Assembly (NCBI GenBank): GCA_018604165.1
Contig: CP075895.1
Span: forward strand, 1,325,501-1,389,500
From: Chitinophagaceae bacterium LGM1
GTDB lineage: Bacteria > Bacteroidota > Bacteroidia > Chitinophagales > Chitinophagaceae
Length of the DNA stretch: 64,000 bases
Direction: 5' to 3'
This document shows positions 16,044-25,326 of this stretch, one piece after another; the first letter of the stretch is position 1; each line of letters opens with the position of its first letter. The translations under genes and the position numbers were made by a program. The notes under the pieces are model-generated. The model worked only from the letters and a program-made list of their open reading frames with translations. It was not told the origin of the DNA and made no database searches.

Positions 16044-17096
16044 ATGCCTGCAAATGTTAATAAAAGGCTTGTTAAATCATCGCTTTGGGCTATCCCGATG
16101 GTCTTATTGGCAAGTTGTGGCGGCAACGACAAAGCCCCCGATGTGTCTGATGTAAAAATATCGTTGAATACAAGGCGATTGGACAAAGACATAACAGCCA
16201 TCGATACCAACAACATAGCGGCTGGTTTGCAGCAATTACAAAGCAAATACCCCGATTTCCTGCCTTTCTTCCTGGATACACTCATGGGGCTTGGCATTCA
16301 GGGCAATTACAACGATACAGTACAGGGCATAGGCCTCGGTATGCGTAGCTTCCTGACGCACCCCGATTATCGTGGCCTGCTCGATACAGTTGCCAAGCAT
16401 TACCCCGATACCAAAGATGTGGATGAATGGTTGCAAAAAGGTTTTCAGTACCGTAAACATTACTTCCCTGATGCTGGCGAGCGCAAAGTGGTGTATATGA
16501 TTTCATGGCTCAATAACTGGGGTGCTTTTACTTATGACAGTACGATACTTGGTGTAGGGCTCGATATGTTTCTCGGTGCATCTTACCCTTACTACAAGGC
16601 GGTAGGCGTACCCGAATACTGGAGCGCGCAGTTGCAGAAAGAATATATACCTGTTGCCGCTTTCAAAGCCTTGTACCGCGATGAAACAGCTTTTGAAATG
16701 GATGGCAAGACTTTGCTGCACATGATGATACAACGTGGTAAAGAAGCCTACTATCTTGAAAAACTGTTGCCATTTGTACCTAAGCACGTGAGGCTGGCTT
16801 ATACCGAAAAACAACTGACGTGGTGCGAAGAAAATGAATCGGGTATTTATAATTTCTTCATCGCGCAAAATTTCCTCTACGAAACCAGCCTGCAAAAAGT
16901 AGTGCGTTATGTAATGGAAGGCCCCTCTGCTGCGGGTATGAGCGATGAAAGCCCCGGCGAAGTAGGCACATGGGTTGGCTTGCAGATAGTAAAAGCATAC
17001 ATGGCACAACATCCGGACATGACGCTGGATAAACTGATTGCCCAACCAATAGACGAACAACGTTTCCTGCAAGAATCTAAATACAAACCGAAATAA
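16044..17096 (+). CDS. gldB: gliding motility lipoprotein GldB-like
   Basis: The protein (350 residues from ATG 16044; ATG 16020 is also possible) has a lipoprotein signal: NKR basic start, hydrophobic core, lipobox LLASC with the acylated Cys at about residue 25. The body matches GldB: 'NTRRLDKDI', the YPDFLPFFLD region, the metalloprotease-like fold with Trp-rich segments, the late 'PGEVGTWVGLQIVKAYM' and the terminal 'LQESKYKPK'. GldB is required for gliding in flavobacteria and belongs to the T9SS/gliding accessory set; its biochemical activity is unknown. The next gene (DUF3078) starts 22 bases later and is probably cotranscribed. The usual partner gldC is absent here. Confidence 0.8.
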   Translation: MPANVNKRLVKSSLWAIPMVLLASCGGNDKAPDVSDVKISLNTRRLDKDITAIDTNNIAAGLQQLQSKYPDFLPFFLDTLMGLGIQGNYNDTVQGIGLGMRSFLTHPDYRGLLDTVAKHYPDTKDVDEWLQKGFQYRKHYFPDAGERKVVYMISWLNNWGAFTYDSTILGVGLDMFLGASYPYYKAVGVPEYWSAQLQKEYIPVAAFKALYRDETAFEMDGKTLLHMMIQRGKEAYYLEKLLPFVPKHVRLAYTEKQLTWCEENESGIYNFFIAQNFLYETSLQKVVRYVMEGPSAAGMSDESPGEVGTWVGLQIVKAYMAQHPDMTLDKLIAQPIDEQRFLQESKYKPK

Positions 17097-17118
17097 TCGA
17101 ACAAGTACAAATAAGGAT

Positions 17119-18138
17119 ATGAAAAAACAATTACTACTACTGGTATTGACATTTAGTGTATTGCAGACAAATGCACAACTGGGTAAAACGGAAGACATGA
17201 AAAAATCTATGGCTTCTCAAAATAAAGATACCGTAGCATGGATGAAAGGCGGCTTGCTGAATGTGGGCATTAACCAAGGGTTTCTGCACAACTGGGCTGC
17301 GGGTGGTGAGTTGGCATCTATGACGGTGAATGGTTTGTTTAATGGCTATGTAACACGCCTCTATCACAGGCAGGTATGGACTAACAACCTCGACCTGAAC
17401 TATGCTTTGTTTTATGCGTACTCCAACAATTTTGTACCACGCAAAATGGACGACCGTATAGACTTCACGTCCAAATACGGTGTGCGCCTTGATACAGCTA
17501 AAGATTTTTACCTGACAGGTTTGCTCAACTTCAAATCACAATTTTCAAAAGGTTACGATTATAAATCTAACAGTTGGGATACATTCTCTGTTTCAAATTT
17601 TCTGTCGCCCGCATACATAACGCTTGCAGCAGGTATTGAATACCGAAAAGGGAATAACCTTAGTTTATTCTTTTCGCCCGCCGCTGCCCGTATGACGTTG
17701 GTTGATTTGTACTATACACTCCGCGACCCCGCAGGCGCGTATGGCGTAGAAAATGGCAAGACATCGCGTTTTGAATTGGGTGCATACTTTACAGGACGAT
17801 ACAATACCAACCTTGATAAGCCATTGGCATACCGCACAAGGCTCGATTTCTACCTGAACTACCTTGCCAAAGATGCGGTAGATGCTACGGGTAAAGTGGT
17901 AAAGAAAGACAACCCTGGCAATGTTGACTGGCTGTGGGACAACCTGCTGCTGTATAAAGCCAATAAATTCCTGACAGTATCTTTTGGACTTACCATGATG
18001 TATGATAACGACCTGCCATATAGTAATAAAATTGTAGATGCTACGGGTAAAGAAGTAAGCAGGGATGAACCTGGTGAGTTTTTGGGCTGGATGCAAACCA
18101 AACAGATATTCACATTAGGATTTGCTTATAAGTTTTAA
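17119..18138 (+). CDS. DUF3078 family outer-membrane protein
   Basis: The 339-residue protein has a signal peptide (MKKQLLLLVLTFSVLQTNAQ). The DUF3078 hallmarks are present: 'GLLNVGINQGFLHNWAAGGE' near residues 45-65, then repeated aromatic strands, 'RKMDDRIDFTSKYG' and 'LSPAYITLAAGIEYRKGNNLSLFFSPAA', ending in a barrel-type terminal Phe. The family is common in Bacteroidota, is predicted to form an outer-membrane barrel, and its function is unknown. It is linked to gldB upstream and ends in a terminator before scpA. Confidence 0.85.
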   Translation: MKKQLLLLVLTFSVLQTNAQLGKTEDMKKSMASQNKDTVAWMKGGLLNVGINQGFLHNWAAGGELASMTVNGLFNGYVTRLYHRQVWTNNLDLNYALFYAYSNNFVPRKMDDRIDFTSKYGVRLDTAKDFYLTGLLNFKSQFSKGYDYKSNSWDTFSVSNFLSPAYITLAAGIEYRKGNNLSLFFSPAAARMTLVDLYYTLRDPAGAYGVENGKTSRFELGAYFTGRYNTNLDKPLAYRTRLDFYLNYLAKDAVDATGKVVKKDNPGNVDWLWDNLLLYKANKFLTVSFGLTMMYDNDLPYSNKIVDATGKEVSRDEPGEFLGWMQTKQIFTLGFAYKF

Positions 18139-18171
18139 TAGGTAATTTTTGCACTGAAAAGATTACATTTG

Positions 18172-18198
18172 AAGCGCACCTGTAAGGGTGCGCTTATT
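18172..18198 (+). terminator. intrinsic terminator after the gldB-DUF3078 unit
   Basis: A 9-bp stem AAGCGCACC / GGTGCGCTT (18172-18180 with 18187-18195) is followed by ATTTA; the T-run is modest. It lies 34 bases after the DUF3078 stop. Confidence 0.7.
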
Positions 18199-18216
18199 TA
18201 ATTACAGATATAATAA

Positions 18217-19053
18217 ATGTCCACCTCATACCAAATAAAATTACCCCAGTTTGAAGGCCCTTTCGACCTGTTGCTGTTCTTCATAGAGCGCGATGAACTG
18301 GATATATACAATATACCCATTCACAACATCACCAAAGACTTTCTGAAGTACATCCACGAACTGGAGAACCTGAATATAGAACTGGCAAGCGAGTTTATCC
18401 TGTTCATATCCACGCTCATGCGCATCAAAGCCAAGATGCTGCTGCCACGCCGAGAACTGGATGCACAAGGCAATGAAATAGACCCACGACAAGAGTTGGT
18501 GGATAAGATACTGGAGTACAAACGCTTCAAAGAAGCATCTGAACAGATGGTGATAATGGAAGCGGAGCGTTTGTTGCAACAAAAACGTGGTAACATCAGG
18601 CAGGAACTGGAAGCACTCGGCGAAACATACAGCGAGGGAACAGAGATACAGACCGTAACGATGTTCAAACTGATGCAGGCTTTTGAGAAAGTGATGAAGC
18701 GTTTTCAGGACAGGGAAAACAAGCCGCAGCACGTTGTAGTAAAATATAACTACAGCCTCGAAGGGCAGCGCATACACTTGCTCGACTATATGAAAACCAA
18801 CGGTCGTGTAGCGTTTGAAACTGTATTCTCTCAATGCGAAAACAGGATACATGCCATTTTTACATTCCTTGCTTTGTTGGAGCTGGCTCAGCAACGTTAC
18901 CTCGGTTTGTTGATAGGTACAGGCCGCAATAACTTCATCATAGAGTGGAACCAAAACAGGGAAGAAGAAACCATACAAAATGGTGAAGGTAACCCTGACA
19001 AAAACGCTGATTTACAAGCAGATGACAATGCCGAAGACGGTATGGCACAGTAA
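18217..19053 (+). CDS. scpA: segregation and condensation protein A
   Basis: ScpA is the kleisin subunit that bridges SMC heads in bacterial condensin. The 278-residue protein begins with the ScpA hallmark: YQIKLPQFEGPFDLLLFFIERDELDIYNIPI. The ITKDFLKYIHELENLNIELASEFILFISTLMRIKAKMLLPR helices follow, and the C-terminal winged helix (VAFETVFSQCENRIHAIFTFLALLELAQQRYLGL) binds SMC. A charged, disordered tail rich in Asp, Glu and Asn follows it (about residues 250-278). scpB and smc are not adjacent. Confidence 0.95.
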   Translation: MSTSYQIKLPQFEGPFDLLLFFIERDELDIYNIPIHNITKDFLKYIHELENLNIELASEFILFISTLMRIKAKMLLPRRELDAQGNEIDPRQELVDKILEYKRFKEASEQMVIMEAERLLQQKRGNIRQELEALGETYSEGTEIQTVTMFKLMQAFEKVMKRFQDRENKPQHVVVKYNYSLEGQRIHLLDYMKTNGRVAFETVFSQCENRIHAIFTFLALLELAQQRYLGLLIGTGRNNFIIEWNQNREEETIQNGEGNPDKNADLQADDNAEDGMAQ

Positions 19054-19139
19054 TTGCAATATACTTATTGAAGGCGCGACAATCGCCCCGAGAATTTTCC
19101 CCAAATCGCTGTCGGACAGAGGATAGGGGAAATTTTGAT

Positions 19140-20042
19140 TTATGGCAGTTGCTTACCCGTCAGGGTGATTTCAGAAGACGCGCTTACCTCATTTGTTTTA
19201 CCGCTGTTGGTTATTTTCCCGTTCAGGTGTTGCGATATTTTCCCAATCATTATCAGCCCCGTTTTGATGTCAACATCCAGGCCGCCCGATTGTATGCCGC
19301 TGAATACCATCGCGCCTGTGCTGTCTTCAGGGCTTATTTTTCCTTGCAGTTCTATATGGGCTATGTTGCCGTCAATGCTTTTCAGCGTATAGGTATTTTC
19401 CAGCCGCATGTGTATGAAACCGTTAGACGTATGGAAATTCTTTTTCCATGTATCATCGGGCTGTATCTCGTCAGTAGGGTAGATGCTCAAAAATTGCAGC
19501 ATCGCTTTTCGTAGCGAGCTATCGCCATAGCTAACGGTGCTGTCTTGCAGTTGTTCCTCGTCATACAGGCTTTGAATGCCCGAAATACCGCTTTTAGATA
19601 CAGAAATATTAAACGTTCGGTTCATCATGGCTGCTATGCTGGCAAACAACTCGTTTGTATTGTTAGTATCACCTGAGTCGTATTCATTACTCGTAATTCC
19701 ATTGCCCGAACTGATAGTAATGCGGTTGTACGTAACGGCTACATTTTTATCTCCCGCATTGGCTGTCGTTACTTTATAGGTAGATGTTAATTTCATTTGC
19801 TGGGTGATACTGAGGGTTTTGCCGTTTACCATCGGCTCTAGTGTCATACGGCTGTCTAATACATACTGATAGCTACTGTCTTGTGCAAAATTGAATTGCA
19901 GGGCAATGGGTGCGTTTTCATTTTGTGATAACCAATTACCATCACAACCGTATACTGCAACGGCAACAAATAACAAGACAAAAACAATATGGTTTTTCAG
20001 AAATGGCAATATATGCGCTTGTACGGCAAAAATATGAATCAT
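19140..20042 (-). CDS. putative lipoprotein, unknown function
   Basis: The 300-residue protein has a hydrophobic N-terminus ending in VYGC (about residue 33), a plausible lipobox. The mature part is beta-rich, with alternating 'SITQQMKLTSTYKV', 'DKNVAVTYNRI' and 'NIAHIELQGKISPED' strands. It resembles DUF6263-type proteins, in which a repeated two-domain beta fold is attached to the membrane, but I am not sure of that match. The gene is divergent from tsaD with about 90 bases between starts, and monocistronic. The true start may lie nearer the hydrophobic segment. Function unknown. Confidence 0.7.
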   Translation of the reverse strand: MIHIFAVQAHILPFLKNHIVFVLLFVAVAVYGCDGNWLSQNENAPIALQFNFAQDSSYQYVLDSRMTLEPMVNGKTLSITQQMKLTSTYKVTTANAGDKNVAVTYNRITISSGNGITSNEYDSGDTNNTNELFASIAAMMNRTFNISVSKSGISGIQSLYDEEQLQDSTVSYGDSSLRKAMLQFLSIYPTDEIQPDDTWKKNFHTSNGFIHMRLENTYTLKSIDGNIAHIELQGKISPEDSTGAMVFSGIQSGGLDVDIKTGLIMIGKISQHLNGKITNSGKTNEVSASSEITLTGKQLP

Positions 20043-20117
20043 TCGATGGTCTCAAAGCATTATCCCTGCTGTTTTATACCCGAATGTGGATTATTTGATA
20101 TTCAGCCGCCGATTAAC

Positions 20118-20125
20118 GATTTTTG
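20118..20125 (+). promoter_or_regulatory. probable -7 element of tsaD
   Basis: GATTTTTG matches TAnnTTTG at 7 of 8 positions, 9 bases before ATG 20135. This supports that ATG over the TTG at 20123. Confidence 0.4.
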
Positions 20126-20134
20126 CAGCCTGCT

Positions 20135-21145
20135 ATGACTAAGGTAAATATATTGGCTATAGAATCGTCTTGCGATGATACCAGCGCGGCTGTAATACAG
20201 GATGGTGTAGTACTGAGCAACTTGATAGCTACCCAGAAAGTACATGAGTTGTACGGTGGTGTAGTGCCTGAGATGGCATCGCGTGCACACATGCAAAAAA
20301 TAGTGCCTGTTGTAGATGTAGCACTCAAGCAGGCTGGTGTAGATAAAAAAGACATCCACGCAGTTGCCTTTACCCAAGCCCCTGGTTTGATAGGCTCTTT
20401 GCTGGTTGGCGCATGTTTTGCCAAGTCTTTTGCACAGGCGTTGAATGTGCCTCTCATATCCGTACATCATATGCAGGCACATGTATTGGCGCATTTTATA
20501 GAAGAACCAAAACCACAGTTCCCACTTTTATGCCTTACTGTATCGGGTGGACACACGCAGATAGTATTGTGCCGTAGTCATTTGGACATGGAAGTATTAG
20601 GTGAAACCATAGATGATGCGGCAGGCGAGGCGTTTGATAAAGTAGCTAAGATGTTAGGGTTGCCATACCCTGGTGGCCCTATGGTAGATAAACTGGCCAA
20701 AGAAGGTAATCCAAGACGTTTCAGTTTTCCATTGAGCGATATGAAAGGATATGATTTCAGTTTTAGTGGTTTGAAAACAGCCGTACTTTACTTTCTGCAA
20801 AACGAAAAAAAGAAAGATCCGGACTTTATAGCTAACAATCTAGACGATATTTGCGCTTCCGTACAGCATACCATCATCACGATGCTGATGAAGAAACTGG
20901 CTAAGGCAGCCAAAGAACTTAAGATAAACCATATAGGCATTGCAGGTGGTGTATCTGCCAATAGCGGATTACGTGCTGCTTTGACTGAAACAGGCGAAAA
21001 GCTGGGCTGGCAAGTGTACATACCTAAGTTTGAATACTGTACCGACAACGCTGCTATGATAGGCATTACAGGTTACTATAAATACCTGCAAGGCCAGTTT
21101 GCCGATTTAAGCGTCAGTCCCACTGCAAGGGCTGCATGGTCATGA
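20135..21145 (+). CDS. tsaD: tRNA N6-adenosine threonylcarbamoyltransferase
   Basis: TsaD transfers the threonylcarbamoyl group from TC-AMP to A37 of ANN-decoding tRNAs, acting with TsaB and TsaE. The 336-residue ASKHA-fold protein shows all landmarks: ILAIESSCDDTSAAV at the N-terminus, the metal-binding His pair in VHHMQAHVLAH, LCLTVSGGHTQIVLC, the EAFDKVAKMLGLPYPGGP segment, AGGVSANSGLR and a CTDNAAMIG end. It overlaps the next gene by 4 bases (ATGA), so the two form a translationally coupled tRNA-modification operon. Confidence 0.97.
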   Translation: MTKVNILAIESSCDDTSAAVIQDGVVLSNLIATQKVHELYGGVVPEMASRAHMQKIVPVVDVALKQAGVDKKDIHAVAFTQAPGLIGSLLVGACFAKSFAQALNVPLISVHHMQAHVLAHFIEEPKPQFPLLCLTVSGGHTQIVLCRSHLDMEVLGETIDDAAGEAFDKVAKMLGLPYPGGPMVDKLAKEGNPRRFSFPLSDMKGYDFSFSGLKTAVLYFLQNEKKKDPDFIANNLDDICASVQHTIITMLMKKLAKAAKELKINHIGIAGGVSANSGLRAALTETGEKLGWQVYIPKFEYCTDNAAMIGITGYYKYLQGQFADLSVSPTARAAWS

Positions 21146-21852
21146 GCAATTCTTATTTTCAATTCAAGCAATTCACTATTCGTCAGGAAAGGTGTGCTAT
21201 GAAAGTATCTACCGATGCTTGCATACAAGGGGCGTGGGTGCCTGTAGCAGATAATGTAAAAACAGTGTTGGATATAGGCACTGGCACAGGGCTACTATCA
21301 CTAATGCTGGCACAACGATACAGCCATATACAGATAGATGCCATAGAGATAGATACTGATGCCGCTGCACAAGCACAAGAAAACATTGCAGCCTCTCCGT
21401 GGGCAGATAGAATAACAGTAATACAAGCAGATGCAACAAATCATACTTTCGGCAAGCAGTATGATATGGTGATATGCAACCCGCCCTTTTTCAATAATAG
21501 CTTATTGGGCGACGATGTGCAACGTAACCAGGTACGCCATACACTCACACTTACCTATAATGCTTTATTCAACATCATACAAAAAGTATTGAAGCCCGAT
21601 GGCTATGCTTCAATTTTATTGCCAGCCGCAGAGCATGATGTGTGGCTGCAAATATTGTATAGCAATGGATGGGGTGTAAGTAAACAGTTGCAGGTTTTTC
21701 CTAAAGATGGTAGCAACTATAATCGGGTAGTGAGTATTAGCACTGCTGATGCACAAACAACAAATACCGAACACTTACAGATATATGCTGCAGGTGGGGG
21801 ATATACAGATGCCTTTACAGCCTTGCTGCAACTATTTTACTTAAAGCTCTAA
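21142..21852 (+). CDS. trmN6: tRNA1(Val) (adenine(37)-N6)-methyltransferase family protein
   Basis: The 236-residue class I SAM-dependent methyltransferase is of the YfiC/TrmN6 type. The first segment FKQFTIRQERCAMKVSTDACIQGAW matches the family N-terminus. Motif I is VLDIGTGTGLLSLMLA, and the catalytic N6-adenine motif NPPFF lies near residue 115. The start at 21142 overlaps the tsaD stop; ATG 21136 would add two residues. Pairing with tsaD fits a tRNA position-37 modification role. The exact tRNA substrate in this organism is an inference from E. coli. It is convergent with the next gene, with a 4-base overlap. Confidence 0.9.
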   Translation: MSNSYFQFKQFTIRQERCAMKVSTDACIQGAWVPVADNVKTVLDIGTGTGLLSLMLAQRYSHIQIDAIEIDTDAAAQAQENIAASPWADRITVIQADATNHTFGKQYDMVICNPPFFNNSLLGDDVQRNQVRHTLTLTYNALFNIIQKVLKPDGYASILLPAAEHDVWLQILYSNGWGVSKQLQVFPKDGSNYNRVVSISTADAQTTNTEHLQIYAAGGGYTDAFTALLQLFYLKL

Positions 21853-22268
21853 GGCTTTATTTCTTTCGGCTTGCTGATGATGAAGTGCAGGTTGATAACT
21901 ATCCACCCCAGCCAGAATAAATAAAACCCTAGATGAAAACGCTCGCCTGCTATACGGTGCGAAAAATCAGTACGAAAATCATGGTAGGTATAATACAACC
22001 CGGCAATAGCAATGAGCATACTTACTGTATTGATAACAATGACCCTACCGCGCCCTTTGTCTTTTGATATGAAATAATGAACAAGATACAGCACTACATA
22101 TATGCCAAACACCAGCAGCGAACTTTTCCACCAGCTTTTGAATATTTCGTATTCATGATACGCTACATTGATACCCAGTCGCCCGATCCACGATATTTTA
22201 TGAAACAGGTAACCGCACAAAACCGCTATGGCTGCCAATAACAGAAAAACAGGAATTCGCTTTTTCAT
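21849..22268 (-). CDS. four-helix integral membrane protein, unknown function
   Basis: The 139-residue protein has four predicted membrane segments (about residues 5-22, 50-68, 78-96 and 111-130) with short loops and a Lys-rich C-terminus (SKPKEIKP). The third segment follows a basic KDKGRGR loop. No domain is recognised. It lies 24 bases downstream of the AsmA-like gene on the same strand and is probably cotranscribed with it. It is convergent with trmN6. Confidence 0.75.
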   Translation of the reverse strand: MKKRIPVFLLLAAIAVLCGYLFHKISWIGRLGINVAYHEYEIFKSWWKSSLLVFGIYVVLYLVHYFISKDKGRGRVIVINTVSMLIAIAGLYYTYHDFRTDFSHRIAGERFHLGFYLFWLGWIVINLHFIISKPKEIKP

Positions 22269-22291
22269 ATTGCAAATCTATGTTGCTGCAT

Positions 22292-24742
22292 TTACTCTGC
22301 CGTTATCTTTTTACCCTCTTTGTTCCAGTGTATTTTTATCTTACCATCCTCGCCATCTTCGGCTTTTAGGTATAGTACTATGCCCCTACGGCTACGTTTT
22401 TCTTTCAGCTCTTTGTCTTCAATCAGCTCATCTTTTTGTGGATTGCGAATAGGTATTTCCATTTCTATATTAGTACCTGTTGTTAGGCTATACACCCCTT
22501 GCAGAAAAATATTCAACACACTACTCTCTATAGCCATCGGCTTAATGTATATCTTGCTGCCCTGTACTTGCAGGTTGTTCGCTATTTTCTTAAAGCTGAT
22601 GTTGGATAAATTTCTTCGCCTGAAAACGATTTTGCCTACACGCTCTAATGGCTCAAAGTTTACCAATGCACCATTCACAAGATGAAAATCACAGTTGCCG
22701 TTCAGCGAATAAGGCGTTAACCCGCCCTTGTTGCTGAGGCTGCCTTTCATATTGATGGCGGCACTCAATATGCCCCGTATGTTATTTTCTTCAATGGCCT
22801 TCTGCCCGAAGTTTTCAAATGCATGAAATAGTTGTTGCACATTTACGTGTGCTATATCTGCTGTCATGTTGAAGGGAGTACCGTTATTATGCGGAAACAA
22901 TTCGGCCTTTACCTGCAATACACCATTGGCATGGTTCAGTTTTATATTGTTCACCAATATGTCAGCTTTTTTCAACAGGATATCTGCTTTAACTGCCGAT
23001 GCCCGAAATTGCCTGAATCCCAACTGTGCAATGTTTACATCCAAATGCGCGCTGCTCTGCTCAAGAAAGCGGTTCAGCCTCGATATATAGCGGGTAGTAG
23101 TGCCTCGCTTTTTAGGCAGGCTCATCGCATATTTCGATTTAGCAACGAATGGCAGGTAATCGTTTACGTCCACATAGTTGCTGGTAATATGCCAGTCTAT
23201 CAAAGCCTTATCGGGCGTTGTGTAGAAGAAGTTGAGGAAATCTTTCACACCACCTTTCATTTTCACAGTGCTTTTGTTGCGTGTCAGTTGCAGGTTGTTT
23301 ACCAGCAGGTCGTTACCATTAAAGAATAAAGCGCCATTACAATTGGTAAAAGAAATGTTTTTGGGTGTGTAGGCTACCGATGCTTTTTGCAGCGTAATGT
23401 GTCCGTAGATGTATGGTATGGTAGTGTCGTTTTCGCTCAGCCCGCCTTTGTATATCAGGTCAACATCTGCCATACCACTGCTAAAGTCGAACGTATTGCC
23501 TGCTGTCAGTGCATTGATTTTGGGTAATTCAAATTTGCTACGGATATGTCCGCTGAGTACGGGGCGTTTCAGGTTGGTAACGGCTATGGAGTCGAACCTG
23601 AAAGGGATTTCGTATATACTGCCCTTCATGTTGTAAACATAAATGGCCGAGTTCTCATCGCCGAATGTCTGCCCGTGTACCACCTGATTAGTGTACGCTC
23701 CGTTGAAACTGGTTTGTGTAACGCTGCCTGCCGGTGTATGCAGCGTATTGTTTTTCACCGTCCAGTAAGCGCGTACCCAGGGCGTATCGCGGTATTGCAT
23801 TTTGCCAATGATGATAGCTTTAGCACCGATTGGTTTGTCAAGGTTTACAAGGTTTATTTTGGATGATATAGGTTTGGTAAGCATGGCTGTTGCCTCACGT
23901 AGCAATACTTTTTCGGTACTGATGGTGAGTTGAAAATGAGATGGCTTGGTTGAAAAATCAAACTCGCCCGATATGGCAACAACTGTTTCATCAATATACA
24001 ACGCCTGCTTCTGCAGCGATAGTAATTGTTTCGCTTTATCATAATGGGCTACAATAACCCCTTTAATGTCTTTGCCTTGCAGAAAGCTACCCCTTGCAGT
24101 ATTGAAGCAAAACTGTTTTACGGACAAATCTGTTTGCATCCGCACTTTCCATCCGTCTTGCTTGTTTTTCCATTTGCCCTGTACCTCATGCAGTTGCAAT
24201 GAAAAATATTTGAACTTGGCTTTGTTTTCTATCACCAAACCCACATCGTGCAGCGACAGGTTTTCAATTTCAGCCTCTTTTTTCTTCTTTTTCTCTTTCT
24301 TTTCTTTCATCTGCAATGCCCATGTATTGCTATAGCCGTTGCTGTCGGTATATACATGCACTTTGCCATCGTTCACCCGTAGTTGGTGTATCACGGCATG
24401 GCCTTTTACTATAGATAGTATGCCGAGGTCAACATAAATACGTTCTGCCTGTAGCAGGTCGTGGCGGTGTTGTTGCCACAGGCTGTCGCGCAGCGTTACC
24501 CCTTCCAGCGATACGGAAATATCAGGGAAATTGCTAAACAGCACCAAATCCATTTCTTTGATTTGCAGGTCGCCTTTCAGTTGGTTGTTTATCTGCTCTG
24601 CCACCTTGCCAAGCAGTTCTTTTTTGTTCCTGCTGATGTAGATACCCAACACTACCCATGCGCATACAAATACCGCCATTAAAACAGTCAGTATCTTCAA
24701 GCCAAGTTTCAACCAACGAGGGAATGTTTTCTTAGTGCGCAT
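22292..24742 (-). CDS. AsmA-family envelope protein
   Basis: The 816-residue protein has one N-terminal membrane anchor (about residues 11-32) and a long periplasmic beta-rich region typical of AsmA/TamB-like proteins, which are thought to bridge inner and outer membranes for lipid transport. AsmA features are 'LKGDLQIKEMDLVLFSNFPDISVSLEGVTLRD' near residue 60 and the C-terminal AsmA_2 part with 'SLNGNCDFHLVNGALVNFEPLERVGKIVFRRR'. A Lys/Glu-rich stretch (KEKKEKKKKKEAE, about residues 145-160) sits between domains. It is followed closely by the four-helix protein. The lipid-transport role is inferred from the family. Confidence 0.85.
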   Translation of the reverse strand: MRTKKTFPRWLKLGLKILTVLMAVFVCAWVVLGIYISRNKKELLGKVAEQINNQLKGDLQIKEMDLVLFSNFPDISVSLEGVTLRDSLWQQHRHDLLQAERIYVDLGILSIVKGHAVIHQLRVNDGKVHVYTDSNGYSNTWALQMKEKKEKKKKKEAEIENLSLHDVGLVIENKAKFKYFSLQLHEVQGKWKNKQDGWKVRMQTDLSVKQFCFNTARGSFLQGKDIKGVIVAHYDKAKQLLSLQKQALYIDETVVAISGEFDFSTKPSHFQLTISTEKVLLREATAMLTKPISSKINLVNLDKPIGAKAIIIGKMQYRDTPWVRAYWTVKNNTLHTPAGSVTQTSFNGAYTNQVVHGQTFGDENSAIYVYNMKGSIYEIPFRFDSIAVTNLKRPVLSGHIRSKFELPKINALTAGNTFDFSSGMADVDLIYKGGLSENDTTIPYIYGHITLQKASVAYTPKNISFTNCNGALFFNGNDLLVNNLQLTRNKSTVKMKGGVKDFLNFFYTTPDKALIDWHITSNYVDVNDYLPFVAKSKYAMSLPKKRGTTTRYISRLNRFLEQSSAHLDVNIAQLGFRQFRASAVKADILLKKADILVNNIKLNHANGVLQVKAELFPHNNGTPFNMTADIAHVNVQQLFHAFENFGQKAIEENNIRGILSAAINMKGSLSNKGGLTPYSLNGNCDFHLVNGALVNFEPLERVGKIVFRRRNLSNISFKKIANNLQVQGSKIYIKPMAIESSVLNIFLQGVYSLTTGTNIEMEIPIRNPQKDELIEDKELKEKRSRRGIVLYLKAEDGEDGKIKIHWNKEGKKITAE

Positions 24743-24853
24743 TCGTAATAAATATACAAAGGGTAGGGGGATAATCCATAAAATATAACCTTATTAAAGG
24801 TTGAACGACATTTTTAGAAATTACGTAGTTTCAATACTGAATAATTAATACTA

Positions 24854-25171
24854 ATGGTAGCAATAAAATGCCTTATTACAAAGTTTATTGATGAACATCA
24901 ACCAGGATTTGTCGAATGTAAACTTAATGATGCATGGAATAAGCAGCATATTTTTCATGAAAAAGTTCCAATAGTTACTATTGAGAATATCTGGAACAAT
25001 ACAACATACCCTGTTAATGGTGTTATTGGTTGCGAAATAACAAGAGAATGGATTGATGAAAATGGACGAAGAATTGTAACTGTTACAACAAGTGCTCCAT
25101 GGGGTATAGAAACAATAGAAGGCATAATTGAGCTTGATGTGTTAAGAAGTCAAATCATTAATATAGAATGA
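24854..25171 (+). CDS. hypothetical cytoplasmic protein
   Basis: The 105-residue acidic protein has no signal peptide or membrane segment. It has repeated aromatic and beta-prone stretches (IENIWNNTTYPVNGVIGCEITREWID) and ends in Ile-Glu. No family is recognised; the composition and lone position resemble small immunity-like or SMI1-neighbour proteins, but that is only a guess. It is AT-rich. It is divergent from the AsmA-like gene and followed by a perfect terminator 5 bases after its stop. Confidence 0.65.
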   Translation: MVAIKCLITKFIDEHQPGFVECKLNDAWNKQHIFHEKVPIVTIENIWNNTTYPVNGVIGCEITREWIDENGRRIVTVTTSAPWGIETIEGIIELDVLRSQIINIE

Positions 25172-25175
25172 AAAT

Positions 25176-25205
25176 AAAACGCCGCTGAATATTCAGCGGC
25201 GTTTT
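25176..25205. terminator. perfect palindromic terminator
   Basis: A 15-bp palindrome (AAAACGCCGCTGAAT and its exact complement) can end transcription from both sides: the hypothetical gene on the plus strand and tRNA-Arg on the minus strand. Confidence 0.9.
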
Positions 25206-25211
25206 AAGTAG

Positions 25212-25283
25212 TAGCCTCGTCAAGAATCGAACTTGAATCTGGAGCTTCGGAAACTCTTATACTATCCATTGTACTACGAGGCC
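25212..25283 (-). tRNA. tRNA-Arg (anticodon CCG)
   Basis: On the minus strand a 72-base cloverleaf starts GGCCTCG at 25283. The acceptor arm pairs GGCCTCG with CGAGGCT, with a G-U at the end. The anticodon loop TTCCGAA gives CCG (codon CGG), with a 4-of-5 bp stem. The T arm is a perfect TCAAG/CTTGA stem around TTCGATT. No CCA is encoded. A consensus -7 box lies 10 bases upstream. Confidence 0.9.
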
Positions 25284-25292
25284 ATTCACGCG

Positions 25293-25300
25293 CAAAGATA
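25293..25300 (-). promoter_or_regulatory. -7 promoter element of tRNA-Arg
   Basis: TATCTTTG on the minus strand is an exact consensus match 9 bases before the mature tRNA 5' end. The same octamer precedes tRNA-Glu. Confidence 0.65.
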
Positions 25301-25326
25301 AGTTTATGCTACTAATGTGTTGTAAT

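Noticed and set aside
20806-20812. A7 run in tsaD as a slippage site
   Set aside because: It lies in a Glu-Lys-Lys loop with no nearby off-frame product of interest, and full-length TsaD is essential.
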